Below, piece after piece: positions 29,321 through 38,654 of a stretch of DNA of 64,000 nucleotides. A program made the translations under genes and the position numbers. Position 1 is the stretch's first letter, and each line of letters opens with the position of its first letter. Source of the stretch: Sergeia podlipaevii (lineage: Eukaryota > Euglenozoa > Kinetoplastea > Trypanosomatida > Trypanosomatidae); NCBI GenBank assembly GCA_030849805.1, contig JASANZ010002242.1:1-64000 (forward strand), read 5' to 3'. The notes under the pieces were generated by a model. That model had not been told where the DNA came from and ran no database searches. It saw only the letters and a list, made by a program, of their open reading frames with translations.

Positions 29321-30808
29321 ATGTTTTCACAGTCAACGCACGCCCCTCATACAGGGGACATTGAATCTGCTGAGATGCTTCACGACATCATGAAGTACAT
29401 ACCGTACAATCGACGCACACTGACTGCAATGCGCTGCGTATCGAAGCCCTTCCGTAGTGCTGTGCAGAGCCCCCAGAGCCCCTGGGCTGGCAACGAGGAA
29501 GTATTTCTCTCCCGCTACGGCCAGTTTGCACTATTCAATGCGCAGGAGGACGACCAGGGCAAGAGTAACTTTGAGCTCTATTCGGTTTCCCCTATCGGGC
29601 ACAAGTTTAGAACTCCTACTGCTAAGGTGCTTAGCAGGAACCACGCGCTCGTTGCGAACGGTCTTACAAAGCTTGTGCTGCATCATTCACAGGTAGATAA
29701 CGGGTTCTTTGAGCATCTCGGCGCACTGGTAAATCTGCGAGAGCTGGAGTTGGTGTCATGTCGCAGTATCACTTCAGTTGGGGATGCCAACCGCATCAAA
29801 TCCCTCACACGACTAGAGGTAGCCTTCTGCCCTTTGGAGCCTGAAGGGGTAACGGGACTGTCGCTGCCCAACCTAGAGGTGCTCTCACTGCGCTGCTGCC
29901 ACAAGCTGTCAAACCTTAACGGCATCAAAGCAGAAACCGCCGCGTCACTACGCGAGGTGTATGTGGAGCACTGTAGCGTGTACGACGACACCGCCAACGT
30001 CTTTTTTTCTAGTTTTAGCGAGAAACTGAATACCCTGCATCTGGGCAGCACCAACATTGACGTGACACTTACACTTTTACCTGAGGCCACTCGTGAAAAA
30101 GGCTTGCGCTCACTGGACCTCACATCAACTCCGGTGTCCTTTGAAACCCTGCAGGAAGTGGCACCGTCACTGCGGCACACGCTTGAGTATCTCTCGTTAG
30201 AGAACTGTACGCAGGTGACTAGCTTTGAGCCCGTCGGCCGTCTGGAGACACTCCGCTTTCTCGATGTCTCGAAGGCCACCGAGGTGACTGGAATGGAGTT
30301 TGTGACGAGCTGTGCGAAACTAGAGCTCTTTCGCATGGCGAGCTCGCACATTGAAAGTATCATGTTTCTCAACTCTCACGCGTTTCTTAGGGTGCTGGAT
30401 GCACCAGACTCGGACATCACGGACTACAGTCTCATGTTTCTGGAGAACTCACCAATGCTAGAAACTGTCGTGCTGAGTGGGTGCATGCACATATCAGACA
30501 TCAACGTACTACACACCTGCCCTAATATCCGTCGTATCTACTGCGCGAGATCGAGCGTCACTGATGAGGGTATCAATCTTCTTAGTGACTGTAGCAACCT
30601 TGAGGAGCTGGATTTGAAAATGACCTCGGTCCGAGGCTGCAACCACCTGGCTGCGTGCCCGTCTCTCAAGATGATTAATGTCTGCGCCGCTGTGGAGGCG
30701 CGCGAGGAGATACAGGAGCTCATTGATAAACCGAATGTGGAGGTGCTGTGGGATCTTTTTGATGATGATACCTACGGTGGTGACGGCATGATGTATGAGT
30801 CACAGTAA
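29321..30808 (+). CDS. Leucine-rich-repeat protein with F-box-like N-terminus
   Basis: A 495-residue protein. Residues about 18-50 (MLHDIMKYIPYNRRTL...VSKPFRSAV) resemble an F-box-type helical motif: hydrophobic start, Leu/Pro, then a C-V-S-K-x-F stretch. From about residue 105 to 480 there are tandem leucine-rich repeats of the cysteine-containing sort (for example LRELELVSCRSI, LEVLSLRCCHKL, LEYLSLENCTQV, LEELDLKMTSV), spaced about 23-26 residues apart. Such proteins often act as substrate adaptors of SCF ubiquitin ligases or as scaffolds. The F-box call is tentative. The C-terminus is acidic. The ATG at 29321 is one base after an AG splice site; if that acceptor is not used, a later Met such as MLHDIM would be the start. 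Confidence 0.85.
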   Translation: MFSQSTHAPHTGDIESAEMLHDIMKYIPYNRRTLTAMRCVSKPFRSAVQSPQSPWAGNEEVFLSRYGQFALFNAQEDDQGKSNFELYSVSPIGHKFRTPTAKVLSRNHALVANGLTKLVLHHSQVDNGFFEHLGALVNLRELELVSCRSITSVGDANRIKSLTRLEVAFCPLEPEGVTGLSLPNLEVLSLRCCHKLSNLNGIKAETAASLREVYVEHCSVYDDTANVFFSSFSEKLNTLHLGSTNIDVTLTLLPEATREKGLRSLDLTSTPVSFETLQEVAPSLRHTLEYLSLENCTQVTSFEPVGRLETLRFLDVSKATEVTGMEFVTSCAKLELFRMASSHIESIMFLNSHAFLRVLDAPDSDITDYSLMFLENSPMLETVVLSGCMHISDINVLHTCPNIRRIYCARSSVTDEGINLLSDCSNLEELDLKMTSVRGCNHLAACPSLKMINVCAAVEAREEIQELIDKPNVEVLWDLFDDDTYGGDGMMYESQ

Positions 30809-31705
30809 AGCATATATAGTGAAACAAAGCTAAGGAAGAGGCAGAGAAATAGAGAGAAAAAAGGGATATCGGAGGAAGAGGTTAGGAAGAGGGAAACACA
30901 CATTCAGCAGCCAAGAGCATCAACAGCGACACCATCGGTATAGAGTCTTTGTTGGGCAGGTGTAGCGACCATTTTTTTTAATTTCGGCGCTATATGAAAC
31001 TAAACAATGACAAGGAAACGATGGACGACGACGAAAGAAATGTATGCTGAATTGATACCCACATACGACAGTGTGGAGGAAGGCTTGACATGTTGTGAAA
31101 TTCGAAGGCTTTATGCCCCTCCCTCTCCCTTTTTTAAAAGCAAAAACAAAGAAGTGCTAAGCCGCAGAGTTTTGCATTCCTTTATGAAGAGAGACTTTTC
31201 TTTAAAAATTTCTTTCTTTTCTATTCTCTTTGAGAGCAATGTTTTAATGGTTTGATTTCACTGTGAAGGTCTGCAGCAAGTATATACTTCTTTTAAATCT
31301 TTTTATTTAAATCATTATTGTTATCACTTTTTTTTTTCTTGTTACGTCGAAGTGCGACATTATTCTTTTCCTCCCTTCTCATCAACAAACTGAAGCTAAG
31401 CAAAAAGATCTCCTTTTTTTATTTTCTTTAGAGACATTGTTGCTATCAACAGAAAAGATAATAGTTGCAGTAATAGTAGTACTAGATGGGATAAAAGAAT
31501 CAGCTGTGCACGCACCTCCAGTGGATGGCACAACAACTCTTTTTCATTCTTCTCTCTTTCTTCACCTGGTGCTTTGCTTGTGCATCTAAGGTTCAAATTG
31601 CTTGCTGTACTTTCCTATTGAAGCTCATGCACATGCTTTCCCCCTCAATTTTCTCTGTTGTTACAAATATTAATACTTTCCCCTCTTAAAAAATAATGTT
31701 GTAGA
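30809..31705. other. Intergenic spacer
   Basis: No convincing gene. A small open frame at 31007-31255 has no family resemblance and low-complexity composition. A pyrimidine-rich stretch at 31676-31686 is followed by AG 31703-31704, one base before the next ATG. Confidence 0.5.
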
Positions 31706-33493
31706 ATGTCTCTGTATAACACGAGCCCGTCCACAGGTGCTCATGATTCTTTTGCGCGCCGCCACATTGCTTGGGCAAGCCGCATTAAAGAACAACACCA
31801 TCATCTGCAGCGCGCCTTGAAGGAGTGCACATCGCACCCCAGCTGCTCCATGACAGCTGCTCGACAGGAAAAGCAAGGGGTGTCAACAGCCGCTAGTGAG
31901 GATTCCACAGATGATTTCACGAAGTGGCGGCAGGTGCTGGAGAGCCCACAGGAGCAAGCACGTCTGCAACAGTATGCAGACGCGATGTACAACCTTGCTA
32001 CCAAGTACTGGGAGGCGTCACCCGTTTTCACCACTGAGAATGGCGAGGAACCAGTTGCGCCTGCTAACACTGACGGTAGTGACACAATCGCTATGATGAT
32101 GTCTGACTCGGCAACGATTTTGAACACCTCGCGCAAGCGCGATGCTGCCGGCGAGCCTGTGAGTTCTACTGGTTTCCTTTCAACCGGCACTGGCGTGCCT
32201 CTTGATGCCTTGCAAAAGCGCCGCTACAACGATCGCGTGCGCTGGAGCCTTGATTGCGTGTCAGAGTACTATCTTGGTGTCGCTGCTGCGTCTCTCTCTA
32301 CAGCAACGCTAAGCGAACCTTCCAACCCATACACGACTACTATTACCACGACTGTCTCCTCCCCCTCAACTTCTCTTTCTTCTCTTTGCGCATCTTCGTC
32401 CCCCCCTCTCAACTCACTTTTTGAAACATTGCCGCTTATTTTTTCAAGGGCACTGAAGCCACTCCGTCGCAAGTTCTACGAGGAGCACAAGCGTGTGGCA
32501 ACCGTGGAAGAAGTAGAAGGTGTGCTGCTTCCTCAAGCAACTGCGATAGAAGTTAGCGCTGGTGCTGGTGAGGCTAGCCAAGATTACGCATGGTGGACTG
32601 CAATGAGTTATGTCGAGGCGTCACGGGCCCTTCTTGCCTCCACGCAGCCAAGCATGAAGCCTCTAGCCGCAGCAGCACGAGCAGCTGCACCCCCGCCGCT
32701 TTATGCGCTTGATATTGGCTCTTGTTACGGCCCTTTCTTTGGCAAGCGTCTTCATCATGCCGTGCTTGGCGAGATACCACTCCGTGTTATCGCCATGGAT
32801 CTGGCTCCATACTGGGGACAGCGCCAAAGCGACAGTAGCAGCAACAACAGCAGTGCTAGCCAAGGTGAGTCGGTGCTGCTCGGTGACTGGCTGAACATGC
32901 ATTTCTTCACCCACCACAAGGGCGAAGATAAGCCTGCCGGTATTTCTTGTTGCATGGAAGATAGCGAGGGACCGTTGCTGATGGCACCTGGCAGCGATGG
33001 CAGGGTCATGGTACGCCCTGTTTGCGCTGAGACTACTGCTGCTGCTGCTGCCGGGAGTGTGCACAGTGGTGATGGCCACTACGAGGCTCTGGCGGTTGCG
33101 GCTGCATCCTTTGACGTGGTGTTTTTCTGCCTTTTACTCTCTTACATGCCCACGCCTCGACTTCGCTACTTGGCGTGCCTACACGCGTTTCTTGCTTTGA
33201 AGGAGGGTGGGCTGCTAGTGGTGGTGAGCACTCGTACGCAAGGGTCACACAAGGCGACGTGGGTGAAGGACTGGACTGCGTGCATGTCCTCTATTGGCTT
33301 CGTGCGCGTGCATCAAAGCGTCCGTGAGCAGATCGTTGGCCTTTCTTTTGAGAAGCGGTCGCAGCACTGCTTTTCTGCATGCTCATTGCCACTGAGTACC
33401 GAAGAGGGAAGGCGGCGGTGGGTGGCGGAGTGCATGACGAGCACGGAGGCGGGCAACGGCTTCCGTATTATGGCAGATGAGCAGCAGCTGTGA
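31706..33493 (+). CDS. BMT2/SAMTOR-like SAM-dependent methyltransferase
   Basis: A 595-residue protein with a class I SAM-binding fold in its C-terminal half. LDIGSCYGPFFG (335-346) is the glycine-containing motif I, VIAMDLAPYWGQ is the acidic end of strand 2, and DVVFFCLLLSYMPTPRLRYL (470-489) followed by KEGGLLVVV matches the pattern of the BMT2/SAMTOR family. The N-terminal helices (IKEQHHHLQRALKE; RRYNDRVRWSLDCVSEYYLG) also fit that family's regulatory region. Yeast Bmt2 N1-methylates an adenine of 25S rRNA, while metazoan SAMTOR senses SAM for mTORC1; which role applies is unclear. Large Ser/Thr/Ala-rich inserts (about 55-160, 195-235 and 370-460) make it longer than relatives. Confidence 0.75.
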   Translation: MSLYNTSPSTGAHDSFARRHIAWASRIKEQHHHLQRALKECTSHPSCSMTAARQEKQGVSTAASEDSTDDFTKWRQVLESPQEQARLQQYADAMYNLATKYWEASPVFTTENGEEPVAPANTDGSDTIAMMMSDSATILNTSRKRDAAGEPVSSTGFLSTGTGVPLDALQKRRYNDRVRWSLDCVSEYYLGVAAASLSTATLSEPSNPYTTTITTTVSSPSTSLSSLCASSSPPLNSLFETLPLIFSRALKPLRRKFYEEHKRVATVEEVEGVLLPQATAIEVSAGAGEASQDYAWWTAMSYVEASRALLASTQPSMKPLAAAARAAAPPPLYALDIGSCYGPFFGKRLHHAVLGEIPLRVIAMDLAPYWGQRQSDSSSNNSSASQGESVLLGDWLNMHFFTHHKGEDKPAGISCCMEDSEGPLLMAPGSDGRVMVRPVCAETTAAAAAGSVHSGDGHYEALAVAAASFDVVFFCLLLSYMPTPRLRYLACLHAFLALKEGGLLVVVSTRTQGSHKATWVKDWTACMSSIGFVRVHQSVREQIVGLSFEKRSQHCFSACSLPLSTEEGRRRWVAECMTSTEAGNGFRIMADEQQL

Positions 33494-34118
33494 GGTGCAG
33501 CCACAACTGTGTGTGTGTATGTGTGCCTTATATATTGGGGGGGGGGGTGACGTACATAGTTACAATTGTGTATGGGTATGTCCCAGCATTGCTGTGACAC
33601 AGCAGGTGCTGATTGGAAGAAAACGAGTAGTTTTCAAACTGGAAAGTTAATAGTAAGTAATCAAACATGTAAACATACGATGTGGGCGTCGCCTTGACGT
33701 GCTTGAAAAAAAAAAAAGGACATGGGAAAAGGAGGAGAGGAGGGAAGGGGAAGTATTCAAGTTGCGTTTTACTTTTCTTTCTTCTCCTCTTTATGGAGCT
33801 TTACGCTCTCCTCCTCCACTTTCTACTTCTGTTGTGTACAATGATTTTTTAAAAGTATTTTTAGATCCTATTTCATCACTTCAAGAAAAAAAAAAATGCA
33901 TTTCTTTTTTCACTTTGCTTTTCACACAAAGGAAAGTACAGTTTTAAAAATAGAAACAGTTGGGAACAACAATACAAGAGAAAAAAAATTTCTTAACATC
34001 TCTTAGCCACACAAAACATCGATATCTATCTTTTTTTTTTCAAATATTACTTTCCCACTTCTCTTTCATTTATATATATAAATATATATATATATAAATA
34101 AAATAGATAAAGGCAAGC
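33494..34118. other. Intergenic spacer
   Basis: No gene seen. It has a run of 11-12 G near 33537-33548, a GT microsatellite near 33510-33524, and TA runs at 34072-34096. Pyrimidine-rich sequence at 34030-34071 followed by AG 34105-34106 gives a likely acceptor 12 nt before the next ATG. Confidence 0.5.
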
Positions 34119-35411
34119 ATGGAGATCCATGTGTTTGACTTTGATAGCACTCTTTTTCACTCTCCAGCTCCAGATGAGAATTTTGTCCGCTCTCTCTATG
34201 GCATCACTACACTCAACCGTCTCTATGTCCCTTTGAGTGACAAGGGACTAGGGTGGTTCCAGAGCATACACTCTCTCAGCCCCCCAGTCGTGCCTGAGAA
34301 CCCAGACGTGGCACAGTGGTACGTGACACCTGTGGTGGAGCAGCTTCGCGCGGTGGCGGCCCGCAAGCCACATCCTCCTCTCATTTACGTTCTCACAGGG
34401 CGAGATCAGAAGTATCGCCAGCGGATAGTGCACCTGCTCGACCACGCCGGGCTGCTTCAGCACATCACCGAGGTGTTTCTCAAGCCACACGAGGTGTTTG
34501 GCACCATCAAGTTTAAGATGAACAAGTTTTTTACGCTTCTCATGAAGCACAATCCTGCTCAACTCTACTACTACGAAGACAATCTAGAGATGGGAGGAAG
34601 GCTGGTCGAGTCATTTCGCTATTTGCAGACGACACTGTATGGCAAGGCTGATTTCCGCGTCCTACCTCTCCCCGAGATCTCTAGCGGTGACCAGGAGACG
34701 GCAGGGGCGGAAGGGGCCGAGATTACCGTGGAGGACCTTTTTAAGCATGGTAGACGTCATCGCTGCGCCACCACTGTATCTGCAGAGGACGGTCTTACGC
34801 AGCAGGAGGGCGAAATGGTAGAAGAGGCAACATCAGCTGCTGCTGCTACTCCTTCGCCTTCTCCGGCTCAAGAGCGTGCTGTTCGCCAAGCGAAGCGCTG
34901 GATGGAGGGCACCATCCAGTTCTACAATCGTCACGATTGCCATCCTCAATCAGGAGCCCCGGAAAAGGTCTCCTTTCGTATTCCACCACCCTTTCGATTT
35001 ACCCTGTTTATTGTCCCGCGCGAGCACGCAGGCCGCGCAGACTCGATGCTGTCAACGGCGCAGACGCAGGCGCTGGTGGATAGGCTCATCAATGATCGCA
35101 AAGAGTACGATGGGAACGGGGGTGCCACCGCGTCGGAAGCAGTTGGGAGAGGGCAGCGCGACCGTGGTCGTGGTGGCCGTGGAGACAGTCATGGTCGTGG
35201 TGGCCGTGGAGACAGTGATGGTCGTGGTGGCCGCGGAGACAGTCATGGTCGTGGTGGCCGTGGAGACAGTGATGGTCGTGGTGGCCGTGGAGACATTCAT
35301 GGTCGTGGTGGCCGTGGAGACAGTGATGGTCGTGGTGGCCGTGGAGACAGTGATGGTCGTGGTAGCGACCGTGGTCGCGGCGGACCTTATGGAGCTCCTC
35401 ATCGGCAATAG
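34119..35411 (+). CDS. HAD-superfamily (Swiss-army-knife RNA-repair-like) protein with RGG repeat tail
   Basis: A 430-residue protein. The first 175 residues are a HAD hydrolase-like domain: FDFDST (6-11) supplies the nucleophile and general-acid Asp7/Asp9, YVLTGRDQKYR the motif II Thr, and YYYEDN the acidic metal site. This matches the HAD_SAK_1 (Swiss Army Knife RNA-repair-like, DUF2410) family. Residues about 175-345 are less conserved, with an Ala/Glu-rich linker. The C-terminus (about 345-430) is made of Gly-Arg-Gly-Gly-Arg-Gly-Asp repeats, an RGG-type RNA-binding and arginine-methylation substrate region. A polynucleotide 5'- or 3'-end-processing role is the natural hypothesis; the substrate is not evident. 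Confidence 0.88.
   Translation: MEIHVFDFDSTLFHSPAPDENFVRSLYGITTLNRLYVPLSDKGLGWFQSIHSLSPPVVPENPDVAQWYVTPVVEQLRAVAARKPHPPLIYVLTGRDQKYRQRIVHLLDHAGLLQHITEVFLKPHEVFGTIKFKMNKFFTLLMKHNPAQLYYYEDNLEMGGRLVESFRYLQTTLYGKADFRVLPLPEISSGDQETAGAEGAEITVEDLFKHGRRHRCATTVSAEDGLTQQEGEMVEEATSAAAATPSPSPAQERAVRQAKRWMEGTIQFYNRHDCHPQSGAPEKVSFRIPPPFRFTLFIVPREHAGRADSMLSTAQTQALVDRLINDRKEYDGNGGATASEAVGRGQRDRGRGGRGDSHGRGGRGDSDGRGGRGDSHGRGGRGDSDGRGGRGDIHGRGGRGDSDGRGGRGDSDGRGSDRGRGGPYGAPHRQ
35166..35354 (+). repeat. Seven tandem 27-bp units encoding the RGG repeat
   Basis: Units of 27 bp (ggtcgtggtggccgtggag followed by acagt and cat/gat) run head to tail from 35166, 35193, 35220, 35247, 35274, 35301 and 35328. They encode GRGGRGDS(H/D), with one unit reading DIH. 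Near identity at the DNA level points to recent expansion or homogenisation, and copy number probably varies between alleles. Confidence 0.93.
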
Positions 35412-35876
35412 CACTTTTGTTTCTGAAGTCAGCGAGATGGCTACTGGTCAAATTGACGTGGCTTTCAGAGACTTTGTTCTTAACTTTTTTTTCTTTGTTC
35501 TTCACTGCTGCCGTTTAGCAGGTTATGCAGCCAAACAATAGCATCTTTTTTTTTCTTGCTTGTGGACGGATGCGAGGTCAGCGCCAGCAAACTGAGAGGA
35601 GCTACACGTTTTATTTCTTCACAGCTAGTCACAATTTTTTTTAATTTTTTTTTAAAACATACCTTTTTTTATTTGATTTTACTTTCTTCTATCTATTCAT
35701 TTTTCAGCGCTATCCAACTGCAGTAGCTATATATTTGCATCTAGTTTTTTATTTCTTGAATTGCATACACACATACACACATATATATTTGCGTATTACA
35801 AACTCACGCCTTCTTTCTTCATTTTCTTTTATATAGCATCCTTTCTCTCTTTCTTCTCTCGGATTTTATCTTGCCC
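35412..35876. other. Intergenic spacer
   Basis: No gene seen. The T/C tract 35812-35831 followed by AG 35835-35836 is a clear acceptor, about 40 nt before the HIT gene ATG. Confidence 0.55.
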
Positions 35877-36989
35877 ATGCGTGCGGTACGCCTACCCTCT
35901 AATCTCGCAGTCGGCTCGCAGGCTCACAGCATCGTGGCGACGGTGGAGGGCAGTGACAGCTACCAGCGCTTTAGCACGGAGCTCCAGCTCGCGCGTTCTA
36001 CAGGCTCAAAGACGAGCAACCGGTTTCGTATTGATAATCTGACCGCCATCGATCTCTCTCAACTCATGCGTATGAGCCGCATGGTTTCACATCCTGAAGG
36101 CTCATTTAACTTCTCATCACCAGGCGATATGGGTGGAAGTGGGAAGAACTCAGCCGTGCTCTCCACGACACCAGATAATAATGCTTTTATGCACGTTGTG
36201 GGGCGCACCGCGGGCGATTACGAGCCCAATAACATGATTTATCATCTCCTGCAGCGATATCAATCGGGTAGCGATGAGCACGCAGGCTTTGACGCCTTTC
36301 TCAAGAGCGTACAGAAACAACCTCCTCAGTCTCTGGAGGAACTTATTAAAGCCACTGCAGCACAGAAAAACCTCACCTGCTGCACTGTCGCGGAGAAGCA
36401 GAAACTGGATCCGCTTTTTAACGTCCCTGACGCTTACACCAAGAGCATGGAGAACCAGAAGGTGTGCATGTCTGTGTCGGCTTCTTCGAAGACAAGCGGC
36501 ATTTTCTATTTTTACCCCTACCCATGCCAGGTCGCCGTGTCCATCCCTTATTGCTCTCACCATTTTTGTGTAATGGTGAACTTGAAACCGATTGTGCCTG
36601 GCCATCTTATGGTCATTCCAGTGCGTTGTGTCGGTACCATTCACGGTCTTACAGAAGAGGAGGTGAATGAATGGGGGGAGACGGTGGCCCTGACAATACG
36701 CGTGCTGAATGCTCTTAAAGCTGCCAAGACCCCCGAGCTTGCGCACACGACAAGCTACAGTGTCTCGATCCAGCAAGGTGAGGCAGCAGGGCAGACCGTG
36801 CCCCATCTCCATACTCACATTATCCCTTTTGACCCAAGTGGGCTTCTTGCGGGAGAGCCGGAGAGTGGGGCTGAGGAGCAGATGCGGAGGGCACCCCGCA
36901 CGCCGGAGATGATGCAGGAGGAGACGGAGGAGCTGAGAGGTCTGTTTGACTCACTTGCGAACAGCGCTCACAAGGACGCAAATTTGTAA
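35877..36989 (+). CDS. HIT-family nucleotide hydrolase/transferase with N-terminal extension
   Basis: A 370-residue protein. The C-terminal part (about 213-325) is a HIT domain: FCVMVNLKPIVPGHLMVIPVR, then the histidine triad HLHTHII at 310-316 in the form H-x-H-x-H-x-x. HIT enzymes cleave or transfer nucleoside phosphoramidates and dinucleoside polyphosphates such as Ap3A (FHIT type). The N-terminal 200 residues do not match a domain I know; they include IDLSQLMRMSR and the Ser-rich SSPGDMGGSGKNS. The C-terminal tail is Glu/Arg-rich. The first true ATG is at 35877, downstream of the predicted acceptor. Size is more than twice that of a minimal HIT protein. Confidence 0.88.
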   Translation: MRAVRLPSNLAVGSQAHSIVATVEGSDSYQRFSTELQLARSTGSKTSNRFRIDNLTAIDLSQLMRMSRMVSHPEGSFNFSSPGDMGGSGKNSAVLSTTPDNNAFMHVVGRTAGDYEPNNMIYHLLQRYQSGSDEHAGFDAFLKSVQKQPPQSLEELIKATAAQKNLTCCTVAEKQKLDPLFNVPDAYTKSMENQKVCMSVSASSKTSGIFYFYPYPCQVAVSIPYCSHHFCVMVNLKPIVPGHLMVIPVRCVGTIHGLTEEEVNEWGETVALTIRVLNALKAAKTPELAHTTSYSVSIQQGEAAGQTVPHLHTHIIPFDPSGLLAGEPESGAEEQMRRAPRTPEMMQEETEELRGLFDSLANSAHKDANL

Positions 36990-37535
36990 AGTGCATTTTG
37001 CTTGTGTTTGTTGCATCTTTATCCTCATCTATATATCTAAGTATTTCTTCGTTGTACTTGTGCCTTGTAGAAGACTGGGGCTGGTGGAAAAGAAAAAGAA
37101 GAAAGCATCCGATAGCGCTTTTGTGCATTGCTCCCCCTTCCCCTCTTAGCATTATATACGTTGGACCCAAATAGTCACGATATCGCAAGGAAAAAAAAAG
37201 GAAAAAAATACCAACATCGTTGCCAATATATAAAAAAAAAACCACAATGACACGCACGTCTTGAGAGAGTGAGCGCTACACGCTGCTATTGTCTTTTTCA
37301 ACGATGAAGCTACTTTGCTCTTGGGGTAACAAACAAGAAAATTTCTCGCCATTTCTTCCCTCCCTTCTTCTGTATTTTCCGGTTTACTACTATATATATG
37401 TGTCTGTGTGTGTGTGTGTGCGTGTACTTTTTGTAGTGCCGAACAAGTACACTTTTTTTTTTTCTCACGTTTGTCTCTCTCCCTATATATTGGTTGTAGT
37501 GGGTGTGGGTGAGCAAAGTGAGAAAGAGATTTGCG
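36990..37535. other. Intergenic spacer
   Basis: No gene seen. The T/C tract 37452-37482 and AG 37498-37499 form a likely acceptor, 36 nt before the next ATG. A GT microsatellite lies near 37400-37422. Confidence 0.5.
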
Positions 37536-38654
37536 ATGCAGACATGTGCGGGAACGGTATCTGTCTCCACCGCTAAGAGAGCAATGCGTGCTAGATATCT
37601 GAAAGCGCTACGGACATGGGCGAAGGCGTGCCCAGAAGAGCTGAACACAGCTTCGGTTTCTCTCTGCGACAAACTGTGTTCATATACGCAACAGACATTT
37701 TGGTCGCGCGACACTATGACCGACGACACCATGCGAGGCCCTTCGCCACTTTACGTGTGCGCGTATCTGCCCCTTTACTTTGAAGTGGATCTTCTTCCAT
37801 ACATACACTCTCTATGGGCGAGTCGAGGGTCATCATCCTCTAGTGCGCCTTCCTCCAACATTTTAAAAACTGAAGACGTGAGGAATGCCAGCAATGTAGG
37901 CGCCCAGGATATTTGTATCATGGTTCCAGTGGTACTTGCGCCTCCACCTTGCAAGGGCAATGCTCAACAGCCTTGCTACCCACCGCGGCGGCCATGGTAT
38001 GAACCCTGTGAAGACATGAGTGAAAGACTTCGCAGTGCGATGATGTTTGTGGAGGTACTGAGCGCTGAAGATCTTGACATGTCCTTTGAGATGCAGCTGC
38101 CATACAATATCGTGGAGCCGAAGGAGCATGTGTTGTCGTCATTCTTTATCCTCCATAGGGAGAGCAACACCAGTGATGGTGATAGTGTTGGTGATGGTGT
38201 GCTGGGGTCCCACAGCGGAGCCAAGGGCTTACTAGAGGAGGATACACAAGTGCTGCCGCAGTGTCAGAGACGGCTTATTGTTTGCGATGAATGGGAGTCC
38301 TTGTTTCCTCTACACAAGAAGCCTGCAGGGCTTGTAGATATCCGCGCTGAACTGGCTCACACAGCGAAGTTGCTAGTGTTAGCGCCTGGAGTGGCCTTCA
38401 GCACATCGAACGGCGCTAGGCTTGGAAAGGGTGGTGGTTTCTATGACCGCTTCCTCAAGTATGTTCACACTATTCGTGACTTTTCTATCGAGGAACGCCG
38501 TGGGAGCGATGACGCTGTGACTGTGGTTGGGGTGGGTTTTGATAATCAGATTGTTGGCCCAGATGCGGAGGAACCCATTCATATGGAGTCCTGTGATGGG
38601 GCGGTAGAGGCGGTGGCTACACCCTCTGCGGGTGTTGTACGAGTAATGTGCTGA
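37536..38654 (+). CDS. MTHFS: 5-formyltetrahydrofolate cyclo-ligase
   Basis: A 372-residue protein of the MTHFS family, which uses ATP to convert 5-formyltetrahydrofolate to 5,10-methenyltetrahydrofolate and so returns stored folate to one-carbon metabolism. The signature is LAPGVAFSTSNGARLGKGGGFYDRFL near residues 287-312, holding the glycine-rich phosphate loop and the YDR motif. The N-terminal helix (TAKRAMRARYLKALRTW) fits the basic start of the family. It is much longer than the usual 200 residues because of Ser-rich and acidic inserts around 100-125 and 200-245. The short basic N-terminus might be a mitochondrial signal, but that is uncertain. ATG 37536 is the first Met after the acceptor at 37498. 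Confidence 0.9.
   Translation: MQTCAGTVSVSTAKRAMRARYLKALRTWAKACPEELNTASVSLCDKLCSYTQQTFWSRDTMTDDTMRGPSPLYVCAYLPLYFEVDLLPYIHSLWASRGSSSSSAPSSNILKTEDVRNASNVGAQDICIMVPVVLAPPPCKGNAQQPCYPPRRPWYEPCEDMSERLRSAMMFVEVLSAEDLDMSFEMQLPYNIVEPKEHVLSSFFILHRESNTSDGDSVGDGVLGSHSGAKGLLEEDTQVLPQCQRRLIVCDEWESLFPLHKKPAGLVDIRAELAHTAKLLVLAPGVAFSTSNGARLGKGGGFYDRFLKYVHTIRDFSIEERRGSDDAVTVVGVGFDNQIVGPDAEEPIHMESCDGAVEAVATPSAGVVRVMC

Noticed and set aside
31007..31255. 82-codon ORF in the spacer between the LRR and BMT2-like genes
   Set aside because: No family resemblance, AT-rich composition and no acceptor tract close upstream.
35052..35505. Antisense ORFs with Thr- or His-rich repeats over the HAD gene tail
   Set aside because: They are mirror frames of the 27-bp RGG repeat and stay open only because the repeat length is a multiple of three.
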